Shown: piece by piece, positions 54,160 through 62,822 of the stretch
Layout: every line of letters begins with the position of its first letter
Numbering within the stretch: the stretch's first letter is position 1
Origin: Saprospiraceae bacterium
Lineage (GTDB): Bacteria; Bacteroidota; Bacteroidia; Chitinophagales; Saprospiraceae
Direction of reading: 5' to 3'
Length of the DNA stretch: 64,000 nt
Assembly: GCA_016706365.1 (NCBI GenBank)
Contig: JADJJU010000001.1
Location: 248,001-312,000 of the forward strand
Made by a program: the position numbers and the translations under genes
Notes under the pieces: generated by a model
What the model saw: the letters and a program-made list of their open reading frames with translations, nothing else
Database searches by the model: none
What the model was told of the DNA's origin: nothing

Positions 54160-54999
54160 TTAATCTTCTATGTTTGATTTCAGATAATGCTTTTCTGCAC
54201 GGGCAGAAACCACAATACTCAATTCATATAAGCCATAAAGAGGAATGGTTACGATCAGTAAAGTAATCGCATCGGTTGTAGGAGTAATAATTGCCGAAAC
54301 TAACAGAATAACAACAAAAGCCATTTTTCTAGATTTCTTCATGAGTCCGGGACTGACAAGTCCTACCCTTGAAAGAAAATATATGACTATCGGCATCTCA
54401 AAAACCAAACCCAAAGGGATAGTAAACATGGCCATATAATTGACATAACTCGATAATGTAGGAGTCGCCTGTATATCACCTAATTCATATCCTGCCAGAA
54501 AGGATATAGAAAATGGGGCAATTATATAATATCCAAACAGGACCCCGGAAAGAAATAATAGTGAACAGATAAAAACTACACCGGTAGCTGCTTTTGTTCT
54601 TTTTCATAAAGTGCAGGTTTAATAAATCGCCATATCTCCCAAAAAAATGTATGGAAAGGATAGTACAAATCCTAAAATAAAGGAGGATTTAAAATGAACC
54701 ATAAATTTCTCAGCAAGGTCCCTTGTAATAATCTGGAATGCAGGTGGTTGAAAACAAATTGCATCTGAAATGGAACAAAAAACCCGATAGGTAATAAAAT
54801 CAGGATTTCTTGGCCCAAAAAGGATAACATTAAATACAAAATCCTTGGCCAGAAATGTTCCAATAGCAATTACTGCAATCGCAATCACAGACCTTACTAA
54901 ATGCCAGCGCAAGGCCTCGAGATGGTCTAAAAAAGTCATTTCTCCGGATAGCCCCCGCTTTTTTGGCGGTTTATCTACATCTACCTGGTCAAGTGCCAT
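54160..54999 (-). CDS. tatC: Sec-independent translocase TatC (two compensating frameshifts)
   Basis: This is the twin-arginine translocase core, about 279 residues, from the ATG at 54999. The N-terminal part has SGEMTFLDHLEALRWHLVRS, the middle helices end in SFPYIF, and the C-terminal part has NYMAMFTIPLGLVFEMPIVI and ITPTTDAITLLI. Two single-base errors cancel: an extra base in the A7 run 54641-54647 and a missing base in the TTTT at 54592-54595; correcting both gives FWEIWRFIKPALYEKEQK then AATGVVF. The whole then reads as normal TatC. It supports the Tat signal on the amine oxidase. A sequencing error is very likely. Confidence 0.87.
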
Positions 55000-55196
55000 G
55001 CTCTTATACTTTTTGAAAAGCCAAATGTACAAAAACGATTAGGTATTGACCCGGGAAATATCATTTCTCATAGAAAACCTGACAAGGATATGGCTTTTAG
55101 AACTTCCTTCAGAGCTAACTCCACTCATGTCTTACCTCAGCTCACATGAGTTATGTCAAATATGTTTACTTTAGCGGCTTATGAATACCTTAAAAT

Positions 55197-56117
55197 ATGT
55201 ATGAAATTGTCTTAAATCTTTTACTATTTGCAGTAAGTTTAGCTGTGTTACTCAAGGCTTCCGACTGGTTCATATATGGTGCTGAGAGAATTGGCCTATC
55301 TTTTGGAGTAGCACCTTTTATCATAGGGGTTACTATTATTGCCTTTGGAACCTCGCTTCCGGAATTAGCTACCTCCATTGCCTCCGTGCTGGATGGTAAA
55401 TCAGAAATAGTAATAGGAAATATTGTAGGAAGTAATATTACAAACATTGCACTGGTGATAGGGGTCGTAGCAGTAATTGGCAAAGAAATTAAAATTGAAA
55501 ATGATATCATGAATATTGATATGCCAAAATTATTGGCATCAGCATTATTGCTATGGTTTATCTTACAAGATCTTCAGGTCACCCTGATGGAGGCAATAAT
55601 TTGCATTGCAGGAATAGTCATTTTCGTACTCTACACTGTCAGCGTTGACAGAGAGATAGATAAAGACTTGCTTCCAATTGCCACATGGAAAGATTATGCA
55701 TACCTGATCGGAGGTGGGGTTCTGGTATATTTCAGTGCAGGGTATACAATTGACTTCGTGAGCGCCTTTGCAATAGCAGTGGGCTTGCCGCTTAAAATAG
55801 TTGGACTTTCATTGGTCGCACTTGGTACCTCTTTGCCGGAATTAATCGTAAGTGTTCAGGCGGCCAGAAAAGGAAAGACAGGAATTGCAATAGGAAATGT
55901 TTTAGGCTCAAATGTTTTCAATTCATTTTTTGTACTGGCAATCCCCTCCTTCTTTGGGCCACTTACAATCCCTCCTGATACGCTCACATTTAGTTTGCCC
56001 ATGATGTTGGGCCTTACTCTACTTTTTGCATTTATGTGCGTTACCAGACGTATTTCTCGTTGGGAAGGTTTAATTTTGCTTCTGATCTACGTATATTTTA
56101 TCAGCGAACTATTTTAA
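55197..56117 (+). CDS. Calcium/sodium antiporter (CaCA family, YrbG-like)
   Basis: This 306-residue inner-membrane exchanger has two inverted halves. The alpha-repeats are visible as GVTIIAFGTSLPELATSIAS (about residues 43-62) and GLSLVALGTSLPELIVSVQA (about 203-222), each with GNIVGSNITN/GNVLGSNVFN. About ten helices are predicted. It exchanges Ca2+ for Na+ or H+. It is followed after 12 bp by ybaB. Confidence 0.93.
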   Translation: MYEIVLNLLLFAVSLAVLLKASDWFIYGAERIGLSFGVAPFIIGVTIIAFGTSLPELATSIASVLDGKSEIVIGNIVGSNITNIALVIGVVAVIGKEIKIENDIMNIDMPKLLASALLLWFILQDLQVTLMEAIICIAGIVIFVLYTVSVDREIDKDLLPIATWKDYAYLIGGGVLVYFSAGYTIDFVSAFAIAVGLPLKIVGLSLVALGTSLPELIVSVQAARKGKTGIAIGNVLGSNVFNSFFVLAIPSFFGPLTIPPDTLTFSLPMMLGLTLLFAFMCVTRRISRWEGLILLLIYVYFISELF

Positions 56118-56129
56118 AAGCAACACCTT

Positions 56130-56447
56130 ATGTTTGGAGATTTGTTAGGAAACATGGAAGAGAGACAAGCGGAAATGAAAAAGAAGCTTGCTACCATTAT
56201 AGTTGAGGCTTCATCTGGTGATGGTGTCGTCAAGGTCTCAGCTAGTGCTGCCCGACAGTTGACAAACATTCAATTTGATCCGGAATTTCTAAAAACCGCT
56301 GATCAGGAAGAAATTGAAGACCTGATTCTGGTTGCCGTGAATGAGGTCATGGAATTAGCTGCAGCAAAAGAAGCTGAAGAAGCTCAAAATATGCTAAAAG
56401 ATATGCTCCCACCGGGACTCGGTGATATGGGTGGCATGTTTTCATAA
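56130..56447 (+). CDS. YbaB/EbfC family nucleoid-associated protein
   Basis: This 105-residue protein begins MFGDLLGNMEERQAEMKKKL, has the YbaB central strand pattern (ASSGDGVVKVSASAARQLTN) and an acidic helical end followed by a Gly/Met-rich tail. YbaB dimers bind DNA as nucleoid proteins. It sits 12 bp after the antiporter gene, unlike the usual dnaX-ybaB-recR context. Confidence 0.88.
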   Translation: MFGDLLGNMEERQAEMKKKLATIIVEASSGDGVVKVSASAARQLTNIQFDPEFLKTADQEEIEDLILVAVNEVMELAAAKEAEEAQNMLKDMLPPGLGDMGGMFS

Positions 56448-56536
56448 AATTTCTTATATTAATTTTACGTTCATGATCTGGAGCAGAGAATTTCTGTCTC
56501 TTGTACATTGTCGTCTTTCATTTCAAATAGTATTTC

Positions 56537-57748
56537 ATGAAGCATTTCGGATCCATTCTCCTCTTGCTGACAATTGTTTCTACTGCGTCCTTTGCGCAGA
56601 CGGATCTTGCAGGTAGAATAAATTTTGACAATTGTATTATATCTGATCCTTCAGGTAATATTGATTCTCTAATTGCCGGATCTGCTGCAGTGTGTGATTG
56701 TGGGCTCCAGGGAGACGCACTGTTTTTCAATGGCAACGATCAGTTTTTAAGGGTCCAGGATTCAACACTGAACTTTTTATTTTCCAGATTACCTTTTGCA
56801 ATAAGTTTTTATTTTAAGCCCGGGACTGGTACAGGGCTTATGCCATTATTTTCAAAGAAAGAAGATTGTCTGGGTCAGGTGGGATTCTATATGAAATACA
56901 ATGGCGCAACTCAGCAAATCATAACAGAGTTCTCGGAGTCAGGAGCCAACCGGGTATTGATTACCCAGGCAATTGATACCGACAGATGCTGGCAACATGT
57001 AGTTATTATGAGAGGCGGTACCACGGTTCGACTATATATAAATGGCACACTGCGGGAAGAAAATCGAAGCGGTCAGACCATCAATCTGGCGAATAACAGA
57101 GAATTGGAAATAGGAACAGGACCTTGTGTAGGAAGTACAGATGTTCGATTCAACGGTCATATGGAAGATATTCGTTTTTTCAGCAGAGACCTTACAATAT
57201 TAGAAGTACAGGATTTATTCATCAGGCACGACAAAGTCAACAATAGAGACACTACCATTTACCTGGGAAATTCCGTTACAGTTCGCCCGGAGCCCAACTG
57301 TGCAAATGCCTATATTTGGTTTCCTCAAAATGGAGTCAGCAATCCTAATATTGCGGATCCGGTCATCACCCCGGATACAAGCACCACCTACTTTGTCAAT
57401 TTCAACTATGGAACTTGTCTTTCAAGAGACACCCTCAGAGTCACTGTGATTGATCCTTCCCAGCTTGATTGCAATATTCTTCCTATGCCCACAGCGTTTA
57501 CACCTAATGGGGATAACCTCAATGAAGTCTATGGAATCAGTAATCCTTTTTCCTTCGAAGAATTAATTGCATTCGAAATTTTCGACCGTAATGGTTCAAA
57601 ATTGTTTTCGACATCCAATGCATTTGATAACTGGGACGGTCAGTTTCATGGCGATCCCATGCCCAATAGTGCTTACTTATTTCTTATAAAATACAGATGT
57701 AAGGGTGAGGAAATAATCAAGAAGGGAAGTTTTCATTTACTTCGGTAG
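56537..57748 (+). CDS. LamG-type protein with T9SS type B (gliding-associated) C-terminus
   Basis: This 403-residue secreted protein has a signal peptide (LLLLTIVSTASFAQ), a LamG/concanavalin-like domain at about residues 45-220 (LFFNGNDQFLRVQDSTLNF, RLYINGTLREENRSG) and a C-terminal CHU_C/type B sorting domain (PTAFTPNGDNLNEVYGI, AFEIFDRNGSKLFST, NSAYLFLIKYRCKG). Type B tails direct export by the type IX system and, in gliders, adhesion. It overlaps no other gene and is followed immediately by the GHMP kinase. Confidence 0.9.
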   Translation: MKHFGSILLLLTIVSTASFAQTDLAGRINFDNCIISDPSGNIDSLIAGSAAVCDCGLQGDALFFNGNDQFLRVQDSTLNFLFSRLPFAISFYFKPGTGTGLMPLFSKKEDCLGQVGFYMKYNGATQQIITEFSESGANRVLITQAIDTDRCWQHVVIMRGGTTVRLYINGTLREENRSGQTINLANNRELEIGTGPCVGSTDVRFNGHMEDIRFFSRDLTILEVQDLFIRHDKVNNRDTTIYLGNSVTVRPEPNCANAYIWFPQNGVSNPNIADPVITPDTSTTYFVNFNYGTCLSRDTLRVTVIDPSQLDCNILPMPTAFTPNGDNLNEVYGISNPFSFEELIAFEIFDRNGSKLFSTSNAFDNWDGQFHGDPMPNSAYLFLIKYRCKGEEIIKKGSFHLLR

Positions 57749-58690
57749 ATGTTTAATACTATGTCCGAATTAAGCACTGGCAAAGAAAAAATTTATGGAA
57801 AAATATTGCTTTTCGGAGAATATACCATCCTATTAGAAGGCAATGCACTGGCAATTCCACTTCAGAATAATTCATTTAGCGGGGTTCTGAATCTAGAAAA
57901 ACCGGAAAAACAAAATCCTGTTTGGAAGGAATGGCTGAAGTACCTGCAAAACCTCAGGTATTCACAATTAAATGAACTTGCCTTTGATTGGCATAATTTT
58001 GAAAGAGATATAGATGCAGGGTTAAACTTTGAATCCGCTCTTCCCATCGGGTATGGTCTGGGCAGTTCAGGTGCATTAACAGCTGCTGTTTTTAAAAAAT
58101 ATATTTCAAAAAATCAATTGGATATATTGAACTCCGATTTGAATAAACTGCAGAAAACGCTGGGCATATTTGAATCATTTTTTCATGGCAGCAGCTCAGG
58201 TCTTGACCCACTTGTCTCTCTGCTAAATGTTCCTATCCAAATTACAGGGTCAAACACATCATTACTTCCAAAACTGAAACATGAAAGTAGTCGATATTGG
58301 TTTATAGTTGATTCCGGTCTTCCAAGACAAACAAGTCTGCTGGTAAATAAATTCAGAAAGAAATTAGATACAGATCCAGATTTTGAGAAAAAAATGCAGG
58401 AACTCAAAAATGTAAATAACGGGACTATTCAGAATTTTCTTGAACATAAAACTGGGCAATTGAAAGTTGGAATCCGGAATATTTCCAGTATCCAATTCAC
58501 GGATATGGAATGGCTGATTCCTGAAACTATTAAATCAAGCTGGGAGAAGGGGCTGGAATCCAATAGATTCTATTTCAAATTGTGTGGAGCCGGAGGCGGA
58601 GGCTTTTTTCTGGTTTATATTCCTGAGAAGGAAGATCAGCTAATACTAAGTCAGACATTAGGTATAATGAATTTAGTACCATCTGAATAA
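57749..58690 (+). CDS. GHMP kinase, probable mevalonate kinase
   Basis: This 313-residue kinase has an N-terminal KILLFGEYTILLEGNALAIP, the ATP-binding glycine/serine loop LPIGYGLGSSGALTAAVF (about residues 95-112) and the C-terminal CGAGGGGFFLV. The start region is most like Bacteroidota mevalonate kinases, which phosphorylate mevalonate in isoprenoid synthesis; another GHMP role is possible. The chosen ATG abuts the previous stop; an internal ATG (57761) is an alternative start. No other mevalonate-pathway gene is in the window. Confidence 0.75.
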   Translation: MFNTMSELSTGKEKIYGKILLFGEYTILLEGNALAIPLQNNSFSGVLNLEKPEKQNPVWKEWLKYLQNLRYSQLNELAFDWHNFERDIDAGLNFESALPIGYGLGSSGALTAAVFKKYISKNQLDILNSDLNKLQKTLGIFESFFHGSSSGLDPLVSLLNVPIQITGSNTSLLPKLKHESSRYWFIVDSGLPRQTSLLVNKFRKKLDTDPDFEKKMQELKNVNNGTIQNFLEHKTGQLKVGIRNISSIQFTDMEWLIPETIKSSWEKGLESNRFYFKLCGAGGGGFFLVYIPEKEDQLILSQTLGIMNLVPSE

Positions 58691-58715
58691 GAAGGAAAGT
58701 CATTATAAATCAGAA

Positions 58716-59270
58716 CTAACTTTTTTTGCAAACAAGCACCCAGGCTGGAGGAATGTTGATAGGGACAAAGTGCATATCACAATTTCCAAAAACTTTTAGA
58801 TATCGTTTTTTCTCCATCATATTATAGTGCATCTGAATGTATAATCCATTCGAAATTAAAATATCACGTGCATTTTTTATAATGGATGTAGCTAATTCTG
58901 GCGGTAAAACAACGAAAGGAAGTGCTGAAACTACATAATTGACTTCATGTACTCCATGAGCGTGCATTTCCGGAATCAGATTTTCTGCTGAATAGGGCAT
59001 TAAATGAAATCTTGGATCCTTTATCTTTTTTAGCTGCTCACAAAACTGCTCATTTATTTCAAAGGAATATAAGCGCCCATGCTTGCCTAATCTCTTCAAA
59101 ATATGTTTTGTGATCCTGCCGTCTCCCGCGCCTAATTCTACCACCACTGCGTCAGATTGAGCTGGAATCTGTTCACTCATTTTCTGACAGAGAAACCTGG
59201 AGCTTTGGACAACGGTGCCAGTAGTCTTCAGGTTTTTTATGCTTTCAGTAAAGAATTGAAAATGGTTCAT
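58716..59270 (-). CDS. SAM-dependent methyltransferase, phospholipid N-methyltransferase-like
   Basis: This 184-residue class I methyltransferase has motif I VVELGAGDGRITKHIL (about residues 43-58), a following acidic position in SFEINEQF, and VVSALPFVVLPPE. The opening FFTESIKNLKTTGTVVQSSR is typical of the COG3963 phospholipid/rRNA-dimethylase-like group. The substrate is uncertain. It is 11 bp downstream of the OmpA-family gene on the same strand. Confidence 0.8.
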   Translation of the reverse strand: MNHFQFFTESIKNLKTTGTVVQSSRFLCQKMSEQIPAQSDAVVVELGAGDGRITKHILKRLGKHGRLYSFEINEQFCEQLKKIKDPRFHLMPYSAENLIPEMHAHGVHEVNYVVSALPFVVLPPELATSIIKNARDILISNGLYIQMHYNMMEKKRYLKVFGNCDMHFVPINIPPAWVLVCKKS

Positions 59271-59281
59271 GCAAAAATTAT

Positions 59282-61456
59282 CTAATCAGTAAGGCGTGTG
59301 TAGTTCTTTAAATCAGGATATTTTTCCAGCAATTCAGGTACAATATCACCTCGTTGCAATCTAATCCCATCCAGATAAGGGACAATAAAGGCATCATTAA
59401 AACCATCATTTCTGGCTTGAGTCCTTATGTTAATTGCCTCAGAAGTTCTTTTCACCAATCCTATCGAATATTGCATAAATTGATTTGTGCCCCTCCATTC
59501 AATACTTCCATCAGTATATTTCTCCATCAGGTCTCCTGCATACATTTGTCTCAATGATGCAAACTGGACTTTATAGGTGACTCCTCTCAATTTTTTGATG
59601 TAATCATACCCGGTATTGTCCCGCATTGTTTGACTGACTTCAGGAAAATCATATTTTAAATCAAAATTAGGATCCTCTCCATGAATAACAATTTCAATCC
59701 TTTGGTTCAAAGATTGGGCTGAAGGATTTGGAAGGCCATCAAGATTTACCAGAGCTATAGGATATTGATTTCCCAATCCTTTCAAGATCATTTTTTCTTT
59801 TGAGACCCCTTTCGAAACAAGATAGTCCCCATATTTATTAGCTTCCTGAAGAGAATTATAGAGCAGAAATGTTTTTGTACCTGAATCAAATACATGACCT
59901 CTGATTTCAATTTGCAAATGAGGAAAACGGATCAACACTTCAGCAATTTCATTTAACTTTATTTGATGTGCAGAAGAGATTCCCAAATCTGCATCCCGTA
60001 TAAAAAATGGTTCTATTATCAAAGACATTTTCTCAGCTAAGCCTGAATTAACCGGATCTACCGGTAGCTCAGTTTTCTCTTTTTCACGCTGATTTTGTAA
60101 CAACTGTTCTCTATATGCCGGCACATGCGTGAATGCTACAGGAAATGATGCATTAAATTGTGCTTCTTCACGATTGCGTAAGTGCCCAATATAAATATCC
60201 TTTCCTCCAAGTCCTCCTTTTCTATTAGAACTTAAATATGCCTTGGTTCCATCCTGTGCAACTCTGAAATCAATATCATCCATCGGAGAATTGACCGGTG
60301 GAGCAAGGTTAATGGGTTCAGACCATGAAGTATCCGCATCCTTGTATATTGACTTAAAAACATCAAACCCACCGAGGCTTTTTCCACTATTACTACTGAA
60401 ATATATGGTCCTGCCATCTCTGCACAAAAAAGGTGAAACTTCATCAAATGCAGAATTTAAAGTGGCGCCGAGATTCCTTGGTGTAGCCCATTCATCTCCC
60501 TTCTTTTCACTCACATATAAATCAAAACCTCCATATCCGCCGGTTCTGCGACTAGAAAATATAAGAATACTATCATTAAATAGTTGAAGATCCCTATCCC
60601 CCCGTTCCGTTATTGCCGGAGAATTTTGCCAATAAGCCACTGCTTTATCCGGAGCTCTGAATTCCTGAAAGGTATCAACCATCATTTTTCCAAACTTATC
60701 AGATTCACCTCTGAGAAATAGCATAACTGAGCCATTAAAATTAAAATCCTGGAGAATCTCATTTGCTTCTGTATTCAGGTGCTCTGGAAGGTATCCGGAG
60801 TTTTTAAAAGAACCTCTCTCAAGAGTTGAGCTAAGCATCATGAATGCAGTCTTCCCATTCTGGATCGGACGATCACTACTGTAATAAATTTTTTCTGTGT
60901 TGTTTGGGCTGACTATTGGTCTCCTATCTTCCCCTTTGAAATTTATAAATTCTCCGAGATTTTCAACCACTGCGATTTTCTCGGCATATTGTAGCTGAAC
61001 TCCCTGATAACAGCGGAGGACTTCGTTTGACACTGCATTTCTTCTCGGATCCTTCGTTTTAGCAACTCTTAAAAAATGCTTATAAGCAGCGGCTGCTTCC
61101 TTATACTGCTGATCTGCATGGAATATCTTTGCTTGAAGCAACACTATATCAGGTTGCTCCTTTTTCTGTATAGATCTAATGTAATTGAGCCTTCCGGCTG
61201 CAGAGCTGTATTGTTCGAGCTCGAACTCCACTTTTACCATCTCCAATTGTACTTTCCAATCGCCAGGTTTCCTGTCAATATATTGCTGATAAAGTTGGGA
61301 GGCTTCAATATACTTTTTCTGCCTTGCCAGCACTTCAGCCTGAGATTTAAGAGACGATAAGGAGGATTGGGCTACAACAGTTTGTTGACCCAGTGATAAG
61401 CTCAGAAGGAATATTACTAACCCCATAAGGCTTCGTGATGGGTGGGTATTCCTCAT
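59282..61456 (-). CDS. PorE-like protein: TPR, WD40-like propeller, OmpA-like and SPOR-like domains
   Basis: This 724-residue exported protein has a signal peptide (LVIFLLSLSLGQQTVVAQ), N-terminal TPRs (about residues 30-140), a PD40/WD40-like propeller (about 160-420; FSSRRTGGYGGFDLYVS, YFSSNSGKSLGGFDVFKS), an OmpA_C-like domain (about 480-600; IEIRGHVFDSG, SLNQRIEIVI) and a SPOR-like end (VTYKVQFASLRQ ... FNDAFIVPYLDG). The order resembles PorE, a T9SS envelope component. The OmpA domain lacks the usual HTD Asp and the Arg of the LSxxRA helix, so peptidoglycan binding is doubtful. Confidence 0.83.
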   Translation of the reverse strand: MRNTHPSRSLMGLVIFLLSLSLGQQTVVAQSSLSSLKSQAEVLARQKKYIEASQLYQQYIDRKPGDWKVQLEMVKVEFELEQYSSAAGRLNYIRSIQKKEQPDIVLLQAKIFHADQQYKEAAAAYKHFLRVAKTKDPRRNAVSNEVLRCYQGVQLQYAEKIAVVENLGEFINFKGEDRRPIVSPNNTEKIYYSSDRPIQNGKTAFMMLSSTLERGSFKNSGYLPEHLNTEANEILQDFNFNGSVMLFLRGESDKFGKMMVDTFQEFRAPDKAVAYWQNSPAITERGDRDLQLFNDSILIFSSRRTGGYGGFDLYVSEKKGDEWATPRNLGATLNSAFDEVSPFLCRDGRTIYFSSNSGKSLGGFDVFKSIYKDADTSWSEPINLAPPVNSPMDDIDFRVAQDGTKAYLSSNRKGGLGGKDIYIGHLRNREEAQFNASFPVAFTHVPAYREQLLQNQREKEKTELPVDPVNSGLAEKMSLIIEPFFIRDADLGISSAHQIKLNEIAEVLIRFPHLQIEIRGHVFDSGTKTFLLYNSLQEANKYGDYLVSKGVSKEKMILKGLGNQYPIALVNLDGLPNPSAQSLNQRIEIVIHGEDPNFDLKYDFPEVSQTMRDNTGYDYIKKLRGVTYKVQFASLRQMYAGDLMEKYTDGSIEWRGTNQFMQYSIGLVKRTSEAINIRTQARNDGFNDAFIVPYLDGIRLQRGDIVPELLEKYPDLKNYTRLTD

Positions 61457-61465
61457 TTTTATATG

Positions 61466-62797
61466 TTATATACCTTGATTGAAATCAAATCTCTCCAGAT
61501 AGTCTGACACCCGCTTCAGGAATGAGCCCCCTAATGATCCATCCACTACTCTGTGATCATATGACAGAGATAGAAACATCATCTGTCTGATTGCAATCAC
61601 ATCTCCAAATTCCGTCTCTAAAACAGCAGGTTTTTTGCGAATCGCACCTGCGGCCATGATTGCTACCTGAGGCTGATTGATGATGGGCGTACCCATTACG
61701 TTTCCAAAAGTGCCAACATTTGTCAATGTGAATGTACCATCCTGGATTTCTTCAGGCTTTAATTTATTGTCTCTCGCTCTGTTCGCAAGATCGTTAACTG
61801 CAGTTGTCAATCCAAGCAGGTTCAGATTATTGGCATTTTTGATGACAGGAACTATCAGATTGCCTGAAGGCAAGGCAGCTGCCATACCAATATTGATATT
61901 CTTTTTCCTGATAATCTGATTTCCTTCAACTGAAATATTAATCATTGGAAAATCTGCAATCGCTTTTGCAACCGCTTCAATAAATATTGGTGTGAATGTT
62001 ATTTTTTGCTGGTACTTCTTTTCAAATGCGGATTTGACTTTATTTCTCCACTCCACCATGGCTGTTACATCTACTTCAACAAATGAGGTAACATGAGGAG
62101 ATGTATGCTTGCTCCTTACCATGTGATCAGCAATCAGCCGGCGCATTCTATCCATTTCTATGATCTCAACATCTCCACTCATGGATGAAGAAGAAGACCG
62201 CACAGCCGGTTCATTAGCAACAGATTTTTGAGCAGATTCCGCAGCGGTAGAGACAATTGCGGGCTCATTGCGGGTCGCTACGTATTCTAAAACATCCTTT
62301 TTAGTCACTCTGCCTCCAAGACCTGAACCTTCGATTGCACCAAGCTCAGAAGAAGTAATATTTTGATCTTTGGCAATATTGCGTACCAGGGGAGAATAAA
62401 ATTTGCTCCCTCCATTAGAAGGTAACAACTCCGCGGTAGAGACAGTGCTGGTTACAGGAGCCTTAACCTGGATAACTTGTACTGGCTCGGTTTGAGGAAC
62501 TGCAGAAGAAGTTGCCGGAGAGGAAACAACCGGGGACTCAGAAATACTGGCATTTACATCCGTCTCGATCAATGCAATAACCTTTCCAATTTCTACCACT
62601 TCATCCTCCTTAAATAATATTTTACTGATTTTTCCTGCCACAGGTGAAGGAATCTCGGTATCAACTTTATCCGTAGCAATTTCAAGGATGGTTTCATCCA
62701 GAGCTACCATATCACCAGCTTTTTTTACCCATTTAAGGATAGTTGCCTCCATGATACTTTCTCCCATTTTGGGCATAATCAATTCCACTTGAGCCAT
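61466..62797 (-). CDS. 2-oxo acid dehydrogenase E2 (dihydrolipoyl acyltransferase)
   Basis: This 443-residue E2 subunit has an N-terminal lipoyl domain with the lipoylated Lys in ATDKVDTEIPSP (about residue 43), a Ala/Pro/Ser/Val-rich linker, a peripheral-subunit-binding domain (SPLVRNIAKDQNITSSELGA), and a catalytic domain ending with SYDHRVVDGSLGG, the acyltransferase active site. The exact complex (pyruvate, 2-oxoglutarate or branched-chain) is not resolvable; sequence style suits a branched-chain or general E2. It precedes the PorE-like gene with a 9-bp gap but likely belongs to a different function. Confidence 0.93.
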   Translation of the reverse strand: MAQVELIMPKMGESIMEATILKWVKKAGDMVALDETILEIATDKVDTEIPSPVAGKISKILFKEDEVVEIGKVIALIETDVNASISESPVVSSPATSSAVPQTEPVQVIQVKAPVTSTVSTAELLPSNGGSKFYSPLVRNIAKDQNITSSELGAIEGSGLGGRVTKKDVLEYVATRNEPAIVSTAAESAQKSVANEPAVRSSSSSMSGDVEIIEMDRMRRLIADHMVRSKHTSPHVTSFVEVDVTAMVEWRNKVKSAFEKKYQQKITFTPIFIEAVAKAIADFPMINISVEGNQIIRKKNINIGMAAALPSGNLIVPVIKNANNLNLLGLTTAVNDLANRARDNKLKPEEIQDGTFTLTNVGTFGNVMGTPIINQPQVAIMAAGAIRKKPAVLETEFGDVIAIRQMMFLSLSYDHRVVDGSLGGSFLKRVSDYLERFDFNQGI

Positions 62798-62822
62798 GTA
62801 CTTATCTTTTTGCGTGGCAAAA

